NCBI RefSeq assembly: GCF_024462815.1 | Contig: NZ_JANGCG010000003.1 | Coordinates: 1 to 64,000, forward strand | Direction: 5' to 3' | DNA from: Gemmiger formicilis | GTDB lineage: Bacteria > Bacillota > Clostridia > Oscillospirales > Ruminococcaceae | DNA: 64,000 bases | Notes under the pieces: generated by a model | What the model saw: the letters and a program-made list of their open reading frames with translations, nothing else | Databases searched by the model: none | What the model was told of the DNA's origin: nothing | Translations under genes and position numbers: made by a program | Shown: positions 57,284 through 64,000 of the stretch, piece by piece | How the letters are laid out: each line of letters opens with the position of its first letter | Numbering within the stretch: position 1 is the stretch's first letter

Positions 57284-58333
57284 TTACAGATAATTGCGCA
57301 GATCGCTCTTGTCGGTGGCGCAGCGCTCGGCGGCTTCGCGGGTGATGCGGCCGGTGGCCACAAGCCGCGCCAGATCGGCGTTCAGGCTGTGCATACCCAG
57401 CGCGGCACCGGACTGCAGGATGCTGGAAATCTGGTAGCACTTGCCCTCGCGAATCAGGTTCGCCACGGCGTCGGTGCCCACCAGAATTTCGGTGGCGGCG
57501 CAGCGGCCCTGCCCGTCGGCAAGCGGCAGCAGCTGCTGGGTGATAACGCCGCGCAGCACAGCGGCGAGCTGACCGCGAATCTGGTTCTGCGCACCGGCCG
57601 GGCAGACGTCAATGATACGGTCGATGGTCTGCGCCGCGCCGATGGTGTGTAGCGTGCTCATAACCAGGTGGCCGGTCTCGGCGGCGGTGACGGCGGCGGA
57701 AATCGTCTCATAGTCGCGCATCTCGCCCACCAGAATGACGTCCGGGTCCTCGCGCAGGGCACTGCGCAGGGCGCTGGCAAAGCTGGGCACATCAGCACCG
57801 ACCTCGCGCTGATGAATCAGCGCCTGCTTGCCGCGGTAGACGTACTCGATCGGGTCCTCAATCGTGATGATGTGGTCACTGCGGGTCTCGTTGATGTGGT
57901 CGATCATGGCGGCCAGCGTGGTGGATTTACCGCTGCCGGTGGGGCCGGTGACAAGAATCAGGCCGCGGGGCTCGTCCGCGAGCTTGGTCAGCACGGCGGG
58001 CATCGAGAGCTCGGCCAGCGTGGGAATTGTATCGTTCAGAAGGCGCAGCGTGGCGGCGGCCTTACCCTGCTGGAAGAACACGTTCACACGGCTGCGGGTG
58101 CCGTCGGGGGCAACCAGCGCGAAGTCTGCGTCAATGCGCTCGGCGGTGATGGCCTCGCGGTGGGCCTCGTCCATCAGACCCATGATGAGGGAGCGGGTTT
58201 CGTCCACGCTCAGCTGCACAGGGGCAGTGACCAGACGGCCGTCAATGCGGAACATCAGGGGCAGCCCCTCGGAAATATGAATATCGCTGGCCTTCATCTG
58301 GCGCGCCAGCGCGGTAAGCTCATGAATCTGCAT
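57284..58333 (-). CDS. pilT: Type IV pilus retraction ATPase PilT
   Basis: 349 residues. Walker A GPTGSGKSTTL (127-137), Walker B and the Asp/His boxes (GEMRDYETI, HLVMSTLHT), and the N-terminal MQIHELTALARQMKASDIHISEGLPLMFR (in two parts). It depolymerises pili for twitching. Last in the pilus operon, five bases after pilB. The presence of a retraction ATPase makes motile or DNA-uptake pili likely. Confidence 0.93.
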   Translation of the reverse strand: MQIHELTALARQMKASDIHISEGLPLMFRIDGRLVTAPVQLSVDETRSLIMGLMDEAHREAITAERIDADFALVAPDGTRSRVNVFFQQGKAAATLRLLNDTIPTLAELSMPAVLTKLADEPRGLILVTGPTGSGKSTTLAAMIDHINETRSDHIITIEDPIEYVYRGKQALIHQREVGADVPSFASALRSALREDPDVILVGEMRDYETISAAVTAAETGHLVMSTLHTIGAAQTIDRIIDVCPAGAQNQIRGQLAAVLRGVITQQLLPLADGQGRCAATEILVGTDAVANLIREGKCYQISSILQSGAALGMHSLNADLARLVATGRITREAAERCATDKSDLRNYL

Positions 58334-58337
58334 CCTC

Positions 58338-60026
58338 TTACTCCTCGTAGAACGTAATCTTCAGCAGCTCCTCGGGGGTGGTTTCGCCGTCGCGCACCAG
58401 CTGCAGAGCGGCCTCGCGCAGGCTTGTCATGCCCTGATTGCGGCGGGCTGCCTCGGTCAGCTGCGCCTGTGTGGCCCCGGCGGAAATCATCTCGCGCAGC
58501 TCGCGGTTGATGATGACCAGCTCATGGATGGCAACACGGCCGCGGTAGCCTGTGCCGTTGCACTGGGTGCAGCCCTTGCCGCGGCGCACAAAGGGAATGT
58601 CCGGGCCAAGGTAGCTGCGCTCCTCGTCAGTTACCGGCATCTGCACGGCGCAGTGCGGGCAGACGCGGCGCATCAGGCGCTGTGCCACCAGACCCGCCAC
58701 CGAGTTGGCCACCATGTAGCGCTCCACGCCCATATCTTCCAGACGGACGATGGAGGAGAGCGCGTCATTGGTATGCAGGGTCGAGAACACCATGTGGCCC
58801 GTGATGGCCGCACGCACCGAGATGGACGCCGTCTCGGCGTCGCGGGTCTCGCCGACCATGATGACATCGGGGTCCTGGCGCAGCAGGGCGCGCAGGCCGT
58901 TTTCAAAGGTCAGGCCTGCAATGTTGTTGACCTGCGTCTGGTTGATGCGGGGCAGGTTGCGTTCGACAGGGTCCTCGATCGTCGAGACATTGACCTGACG
59001 CTCGGCGATGGCCTGCAGAATCATATACAGCGTTGTCGTCTTGCCGGAGCCGGTCGGGCCGGTCAGGTAGACGATGCCGTTGGGGCGGTTGAGCAGCGGC
59101 AAAAACCGCTTGTAGGTCTCATCATTCATGCCGAAGTGGTCGGCGTTCTTGATGTAGGTGTTGCTGGACAGGATACGCAGAACGGCCTTCTCGCCAAAGA
59201 CGGTCGGCAGAATCGAGACACGGACGTTGACATCGGGGCCGGTTTCGAGACGGGCGCGGAAGTGACCGTCCTGCGGGATGCGGTGCTCGGCAATGTCCAG
59301 ATTGGACATAATTTTGATGCGGGCAATCAACGGCTGATGCAAAGCACGCTGCAGCGTCACATAATCGACGATGACGCCGTCAATGCGCATACGGACCTTG
59401 GTCTCGCCCTCAAACGGCTCGATGTGGATGTCCGACGCCGTGGTGGTGACGGCGCGCTGCACCAGACTGTTCAGCAGCCGGATGATGGGCGCGTCCAGGT
59501 CGCCGCCCTCGGCGGTCATATCAATCGCTAAATCCTCGGTCTGGGCCGCGGCCATATCACTGCTGTTGGCAGTGCGGGCGGCCTTGCGGGCGCTGACCTC
59601 GGCATAATGGTAGCGGATGGCGCGGCGCAGCGGTTCCAGCTCGGCCAGCACAATCTCGGGTTCCATCGCGGTCAGCTGGCGGATATCCTCAACTGCGTAG
59701 TAGTTCAGCGGGTCATTGGCCGCAATGGTCAGGGTGCGGCCATTCTGCGCAATGGGCAGCATATCGTATTTCTGGGCCAGCTCCTGCGGGACTTTTTCAA
59801 CGGCGGTCACGTCCACCGTTGTGTGCTCGATGTCCACCATCTTGAGCTGCAGACGCTGGGCCAATGCCTCCAGCACCTGACGCTCGTTGACGCAGCCGAG
59901 CTCCTGCAGGGCCTGACCGACACGCAGGTCGCGGTGCTCCTTCTGATAGGCAAGGGCGGCGTTGAGCTGTTCGGGCGTGATGTAGCCGAACTCAATCAGG
60001 ACGTCGCCCAGACGGATGTTCTTCAC
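58338..60026 (-). CDS. pilB: Type IV pilus assembly ATPase PilB
   Basis: 562 residues. GspE N-domain (IRLGDVLIEFGYITPEQLN), hexameric ATPase with Walker A GPTGSGKTTTL (about 320), Asp box GETRDAETA and His box HMVFSTLHTNDA, and the zinc domain CPHC...CTQC (about 455-490). Drives pilus polymerisation. Overlaps the pilO-like gene by four bases. Confidence 0.95.
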   Translation of the reverse strand: MKNIRLGDVLIEFGYITPEQLNAALAYQKEHRDLRVGQALQELGCVNERQVLEALAQRLQLKMVDIEHTTVDVTAVEKVPQELAQKYDMLPIAQNGRTLTIAANDPLNYYAVEDIRQLTAMEPEIVLAELEPLRRAIRYHYAEVSARKAARTANSSDMAAAQTEDLAIDMTAEGGDLDAPIIRLLNSLVQRAVTTTASDIHIEPFEGETKVRMRIDGVIVDYVTLQRALHQPLIARIKIMSNLDIAEHRIPQDGHFRARLETGPDVNVRVSILPTVFGEKAVLRILSSNTYIKNADHFGMNDETYKRFLPLLNRPNGIVYLTGPTGSGKTTTLYMILQAIAERQVNVSTIEDPVERNLPRINQTQVNNIAGLTFENGLRALLRQDPDVIMVGETRDAETASISVRAAITGHMVFSTLHTNDALSSIVRLEDMGVERYMVANSVAGLVAQRLMRRVCPHCAVQMPVTDEERSYLGPDIPFVRRGKGCTQCNGTGYRGRVAIHELVIINRELREMISAGATQAQLTEAARRNQGMTSLREAALQLVRDGETTPEELLKITFYEE

Positions 60027-60766
60027 GGCTGAACCCCTCCTTTGTCACAGAGAATCACAGACAGCGCAACGGTAAAGACGGTCCCCGTCGAGGAGGTGCC
60101 GTCCATATTAGCGTAGCTGCGTGTATCCATCGAGAAGGTGTTGAGCTGCACGGAAGGATAGTTGGCGGCTAAATCGTCCAGCAGGGCCAGAAAATCCTCC
60201 TCTGCGCCGCTGCAGTTGAAGGAGATGGCAGCGGTGCGGAAATAGCCCGGTGCGTCATACTGGGGCACAAGGTCAGCTGCCAGAAACTGCTGCAGCACGG
60301 CGTTGCCCTCGGCAGTGGCGGCGGCATCCCCGGCGGTCACTGCGGTATCGGCGGCAGCACTCGGCCCGGCGGTGCGGCCCGCGTCTGCGCTGGCCACATA
60401 CCAGCCCAGATTCTGGGTCACAGGCTGGCCAATGCTTAAGGACTCGGGCTGCAGATTGTGGTTTAGCTCCAGGCTGGTCACCAGCGTGTCCAGCTCGTCG
60501 CTGCTCAACAGGCTGTAGTAGACGGCGTTGGCGGTCTGCAGCTCGCCCCAGTTGGTGTTTTTCTGGGCGGCGTTGGCGCTGGCCATTAGGATGGTGTCCT
60601 GCATTGTGGTCTGCGCGGTCTCGGCCTCGACCAGGTCGGCGGCGGCCTGCTGGTGGTTCTCAATGCCCGGTATCAGCAGAAAACGGATATACAGCACAAC
60701 AAAAGCGACCATCAGTACAAAGTACAGCAGAATTTTGTCGCGCTTGGTCATAGGTGCAAGTTCCAT
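60023..60766 (-). CDS. pilO: PilO-like pilus assembly protein
   Basis: 247 residues. One membrane helix (about 12-30), coiled coil (35-90) and a ferredoxin-like outer domain. The layout, and its order after pilN and before pilB, fits PilO of the inner-membrane pilus alignment complex. A low-complexity Ala/Thr linker (about 125-160) is inserted in the middle. AAGGAGG precedes the ATG. Confidence 0.8.
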   Translation of the reverse strand: MELAPMTKRDKILLYFVLMVAFVVLYIRFLLIPGIENHQQAAADLVEAETAQTTMQDTILMASANAAQKNTNWGELQTANAVYYSLLSSDELDTLVTSLELNHNLQPESLSIGQPVTQNLGWYVASADAGRTAGPSAAADTAVTAGDAAATAEGNAVLQQFLAADLVPQYDAPGYFRTAAISFNCSGAEEDFLALLDDLAANYPSVQLNTFSMDTRSYANMDGTSSTGTVFTVALSVILCDKGGVQP

Positions 60767-60778
60767 GGCGCGCCCTCC

Positions 60779-61345
60779 TTACTGCGGCGCTGCCAGAACG
60801 CAGCGCAGATCGATGGAATAGCCGTCATCCCCGGCGTTGTAGCCGGTGTAGCTGACGGTCGAAAACACCCCGCAGCTCTGCAGGGAACGGATGTAGGTCG
60901 GAATATCAATGACCTGACTGGAATTTGCGTTGAAGAGCAGCTCACCGGTGGCGGCGTTGTAGTCGGTGAACTGAATTGTGATGGACGCGCCGCCTGCGGC
61001 CTCAATGCGGTGCAGCAGGCTGCTGGTCACATCGGGGTAGCTGCCCAGCAGGTCGGTCATACCGCCCGCGTAATCGCTCAGGGAACGGAACAGCGCGGCC
61101 TCCTCGGCGTCCCGGGTCGAAGCCTGAAACGCCTCGGCCTGGTCGGTGCACCAATTCAGAATATCCTGCCGCTGGCTTGTCAGCATCGAGGTGTGCAGCG
61201 TCAGGCCGCCCCAGCCCAGCATGGCCACGGCCACAACGGCAAGGCCCGGTATAAGCGCCTGCATCTCGCGGCTGCGGGTCTCGCTCTTGGCGGCCCCGGC
61301 GGCCTTCTGCCAGCGCAGATAGAAGTTGTTTTGTTTCATTGCCAT
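60779..61345 (-). CDS. pilN: PilN-like pilus assembly protein
   Basis: 188 residues. The short cytosolic N-terminus MAMKQNNFYLRW, single membrane helix (about 35-53), then helical/coiled region and beta domain. PilN tails bind PilM in other bacteria; here the Asn-Phe-Tyr N-terminus fits. Start at 61345 (GGGGA nine bases before); a longer frame uses GTG 61360. Confidence 0.75.
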   Translation of the reverse strand: MAMKQNNFYLRWQKAAGAAKSETRSREMQALIPGLAVVAVAMLGWGGLTLHTSMLTSQRQDILNWCTDQAEAFQASTRDAEEAALFRSLSDYAGGMTDLLGSYPDVTSSLLHRIEAAGGASITIQFTDYNAATGELLFNANSSQVIDIPTYIRSLQSCGVFSTVSYTGYNAGDDGYSIDLRCVLAAPQ

Positions 61346-61385
61346 AATGAAAATCCCCACGGCTCAATAGTTAAATAGGTACGGT

Positions 61386-62279
61386 TCAGCGTGCAATCAG
61401 GTTGCCGGCGGCGTACAGCACATCGGCCAGCGCCGTGCCCTTGGGCAGGCTGACGGTGGGCGAATCCGGGAACTGCTCCACCTTCAGGGCAAGGGCCTCA
61501 CAGCCCGGGCGGCAGACGGTGAAATCCTTGGCGTCCGCACCGGCAAAGTAGACAGTGTCAATCTGGTGCTCGCTCTTGCTGGCAATGTGGAACTGAATCA
61601 GGCCGGAGAGCTTCTGGGCAATCTCGGTGCCGGACTCCGCCGTGCCGCGGGGGTTGAACAGGCGGCTGCGGGTGGAGTAGGTGTACTGCCCCTGCACGAA
61701 CAGGCAGGCAGAAATCGTATCATCGTCAAATTGCAGCACCACAAAGGTGCCGTTCTGCAGGGCGGGAATCGTGCGCACGGCCTTGATGGGCGCGGCCAGC
61801 CCCAAATCAATGCAGGTCAGCTTGAAGCCTGCATCCTTGGCCAAGGCATCGTATCCGGCAATGACGCTCTGCTCCACGCGGGTGGCCAGCACAGTATCGG
61901 TGCGGGTCTTGGCATCGCGGGAGAGCAGCATATAATCGTCCAGCGGGGCGGTTGTCTCGGCACCGCTGGAGGACAGCTCATGAGAGAGCACGGCCAGCCG
62001 CTTTTTCTCGCTCATGGCGGGCAGCTCCATAATGCGGTGCATGAACTGGGAGCCGCCCGCAATCAGCGCCACGCGGCCGGTGGGCAGCTTGTTGTCGGCA
62101 AAAAAGGCCTTCAGCGCCTCGGCAAGGTCTGCCTCGTTGGTGATAACGCCGTTAATCAGGCAGCCCTCCGGCAGTTGGGTGCTGGCGGCGGCGGTGATGC
62201 GTGCGCCCCTGGCGGTGGGGCTGCCCACCGCGGCATACACGGTGCGGCTGCACAAGTATAAAGAGGTAAGGGATGCCAT
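61386..62279 (-). CDS. pilM: PilM-like actin-fold pilus protein
   Basis: 297 residues. PilM/FtsA-like fold: repeated phosphate-loop-like ALIAGGSQFMHRIMELPAMS and DDYMLLSRDAKTRTDTVLAT, and the GAATIDLG-like CIDLGLAAPIKAVRT. It binds the N-terminus of PilN and assembles the inner-membrane platform. GGAGG precedes the ATG. Upstream of pilN, as usual. Confidence 0.8.
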   Translation of the reverse strand: MASLTSLYLCSRTVYAAVGSPTARGARITAAASTQLPEGCLINGVITNEADLAEALKAFFADNKLPTGRVALIAGGSQFMHRIMELPAMSEKKRLAVLSHELSSSGAETTAPLDDYMLLSRDAKTRTDTVLATRVEQSVIAGYDALAKDAGFKLTCIDLGLAAPIKAVRTIPALQNGTFVVLQFDDDTISACLFVQGQYTYSTRSRLFNPRGTAESGTEIAQKLSGLIQFHIASKSEHQIDTVYFAGADAKDFTVCRPGCEALALKVEQFPDSPTVSLPKGTALADVLYAAGNLIAR

Positions 62280-62301
62280 TTGGTGACCTCCAAAAGAAAA
62301 T

Positions 62302-63513
62302 TTATATAGCCCCGGACGACGAACCGATGGTGCCGTAGGACTGGTAGATGGGCACAATGACCGCGGCCACAACGCCGCCGACCACAATACCCATAATGAC
62401 AATCATAACAGGCTCCAGCAGCGTGACCAGACGCTTGGTGGCCATTTCAGCCTCGTAGTCCAGCGTTTCGCTGATGGTGGCCAGCAGGGTGTCCAGCTTG
62501 CCGGTCTCCTCACCAACTGCGATGGAGGAGGAGAGCTTGGTCTCAAAGCCGTCAATGGCGGCAATCGCCTCCGAGAGGCTGTGGCCCGCACGGATGCTGT
62601 CCAGCGCGTCGGCAAACTGGCTTTCGATCCACCGGTTGCCGATGGCGTCCCGCGCCGCGCCCAGCGTTGTAATGATGGGCACGCCGCTGCCGTACAGGTT
62701 GGACAGGGTGCTGGCAAAGCGGGCGGTGCAGATTTTGCGGTTCAGCACGCCCACAACCGGCGCGTGCAGGATAAAGCGGTCCCACTGGCGGCGGATTTTG
62801 GGCTGCGCCAGCAGCACGCGGAAGCCCAGCACCACCAGCACAATAACCACCAGCAGCACCGGCCAGTTGGCACCGACAAAGTCGCTGACGTCAAACAGCA
62901 GCTGGGTCAGGAAGGGCAGAGTCTCCATCTGGTCGAACATCGGCTTGAACTGGGGCAGGACAAAGGTCATAAGAATCGCAATGACCGCCACAATCAGCAC
63001 GCTCAGGATGATGGGGTACATCAGGCTGTTGCCGACCTGCTGGTTCATCTTGTGCTCACGCTCATAGTAGGTGGCCATGCGGGCGCAGGCGTGGTCGATG
63101 CTGCCGGTGCCCTCGGCGTTGCGGATCATCGCCAGCAGCAGGTTCGGGAAAGCGGGCGCGCAGGACTCCATCGCGTCAGACAGCGGCACGCCCTTGCGCA
63201 GCTCGCCCAGGACGGCCTCATACAGGGCTTTCTGGCGGGCGTCAATGGTGCGCTCGTCTGCCATAATGCGGAAGGCGCGCACCAGCGGCACACCGGCGGC
63301 CAGCAGCGTGCCGAGGTTGCGGCAGAAATCCGCCAGCAGGGCGGTTTTCAGCGGGCGGAAGGCGGTGTAGCTCTTCTGGGCCTCCTGCGCGGCGGTCATA
63401 TACAGGCCGTCCTCGCGCAGTTTGGCGTACAGGGCCTCCTCGGTGGGGGCATCGGCCAGCCCGCGGACGGTCTTGCCTTTTGCATTGGTCGCAGTATAGC
63501 GGAAACGTGGCAT
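62302..63513 (-). CDS. pilC: Type IV pilus/type II secretion platform protein PilC
   Basis: 403 residues. GspF architecture with two repeats of a helical bundle, each followed by membrane helices (about 170-190, 220-240, 375-398). FCRNLGTLLAAGVPLVRAFR and FASTLSNLYGSGVPIITTL are the family repeats. GGAGG precedes the ATG. First complete gene of the pilus operon in the window. Confidence 0.94.
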   Translation of the reverse strand: MPRFRYTATNAKGKTVRGLADAPTEEALYAKLREDGLYMTAAQEAQKSYTAFRPLKTALLADFCRNLGTLLAAGVPLVRAFRIMADERTIDARQKALYEAVLGELRKGVPLSDAMESCAPAFPNLLLAMIRNAEGTGSIDHACARMATYYEREHKMNQQVGNSLMYPIILSVLIVAVIAILMTFVLPQFKPMFDQMETLPFLTQLLFDVSDFVGANWPVLLVVIVLVVLGFRVLLAQPKIRRQWDRFILHAPVVGVLNRKICTARFASTLSNLYGSGVPIITTLGAARDAIGNRWIESQFADALDSIRAGHSLSEAIAAIDGFETKLSSSIAVGEETGKLDTLLATISETLDYEAEMATKRLVTLLEPVMIVIMGIVVGGVVAAVIVPIYQSYGTIGSSSGAI

Positions 63514-63601
63514 AGGGGAGAAACCTCCGAAAAATCAAGAATTACGGCAATGCCGCAGCAGCGGTGCTTAAGCCGTAAGGCGGGAATTGTGCGGTGTTGC
63601 C

Positions 63602-64000
63602 TTACAAAAACCGGAAATACCAGTCCAGAATCGGCTGCCCGGCCAGCATGGCAATCACAATGCCGGCGCAGAGGAACGGCCCGAAGGCGAAGTGGTCCTT
63701 TTTATCAGCCTTTTTGGCGGCCAGCAGATAGATGCCGTAGAACCCGCCGCCTAAGATGCCGAAGAACATTGCCAGCAGCGTGTGCTGCCAGCCCAAAAAC
63801 AGCCCGGCGGCTGCCATCAGCTTGATGTCCCCGCCGCCGAACGCGCCGGGAATCAGCAGACACAAAAGCAGCATCGGTACGCTGACGCAGAGCGCCCCAA
63901 TCAGGTGCGCACCCCACGCGGCGGGGTCAAGCAGCACGCTCAGCACACCGCAGACGGCCAGCGCCGCATTGAGGCGGTCGGGGATGGTCTGGGTCTCGGC
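63602..64000 (-). CDS. pilD: Prepilin peptidase PilD (partial, 5' end outside window)
   Basis: The frame runs past the window end; about 132 C-terminal residues are seen, starting AETQTIPDRLNAALAVCGVL. The second catalytic Asp is in FGGGDIKLM; the membrane helices follow. The enzyme cleaves and methylates type IV prepilins (A24 family). The N-terminal domain is missing from view. First of the run read here, 88 bases upstream of pilC. Confidence 0.88.
   Translation of the reverse strand, partial: AETQTIPDRLNAALAVCGVLSVLLDPAAWGAHLIGALCVSVPMLLLCLLIPGAFGGGDIKLMAAAGLFLGWQHTLLAMFFGILGGGFYGIYLLAAKKADKKDHFAFGPFLCAGIVIAMLAGQPILDWYFRFL

Noticed and set aside
54675-57440. 921-codon open frame opposite the fibre, lysin and holin genes
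   Set aside because: Antisense to confirmed genes with overlapping starts and matching ribosome sites; composition is typical of shadow frames.
1-64000. tRNA, rRNA, T-box or riboswitch
   Set aside because: No cloverleaf, rRNA-like segment, T-box GGTGGNACCGCG-like block or known riboswitch core was recognised.

Overview
The window reads as a stretch of chromosome from a GC-rich (roughly 60 percent or more by eye) low-GC-lineage Firmicute, most like the Faecalibacterium/Gemmiger/Subdoligranulum part of the Oscillospiraceae. The reasons are strong AGGAGG ribosome sites, a darA-holB-ricT cluster, SpoIIE, FtsH, a CpsB/CpsD-type tyrosine kinase system, a class D sortase, a split transketolase, and many copies of a GC-rich 'GTAGGGGC' hairpin repeat between genes. 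The placement is inference; no rRNA, tRNA or CRISPR was found.

Layout. 0-10 kb: housekeeping genes (ECF transporter S component, HAD phosphatase, patatin lipase, AroD, a 55-residue two-cluster ferredoxin, the RicT/HolB/DarA operon, a rhomboid-like protein, an M32 carboxypeptidase with a broken GGDEF gene behind it) and a glycosyltransferase. 10.5-15.1 kb: a minus-strand surface operon of a small sortable surface protein, sortase D, a membrane protein, a chain-length protein, a tyrosine kinase and its phosphatase. 15.5-25.3 kb: SpoIIE, a glycan gene group (GT2, GT4, GINT1-like, YesL), TrmN6, a NUDIX hydrolase and an XRE regulator. 25.4-29.3 kb: a serine-less ACP-like protein, FtsH, an intergenic region with repeated DnaA-box-like and AT-rich motifs, a lone winged-helix protein and a cytidylate-kinase-like protein. 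29.5-35.5 kb: a nested inverted-repeat element, a two-component system with a secreted protein, a cupin, and a translational GTPase fused to a Rae1/YacP-type NYN nuclease. 35.6-43.7 kb: an MFS transporter behind a leader-peptide attenuator, an FMN hydroxyacid oxidase, a hydrolase, RidA, a split transketolase, a small orphan protein and a cardiolipin synthase.

44.0-57.2 kb is a compact, one-direction phage structural module: regulator, small and large terminase, portal, capsid, connectors, tail tube, chaperones, tape measure, tail tip, fibre, M23 lysin, holin. No integrase, repressor, replication gene, capsid protease or attachment site is visible, so it looks like a domesticated prophage or a gene-transfer-agent-like particle locus. 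57.2-64 kb is a type IV pilus assembly operon (pilD-C-M-N-O-B-T, minus strand), cut by the window end.

The most interesting points are the EF-G-like/Rae1 fusion, the self-contained phage-particle operon (with an ACG where the tape measure start should be), the attenuator leader in front of the MFS pump, the sortase-tyrosine kinase operon, and the origin-like repeat region near 28 kb.
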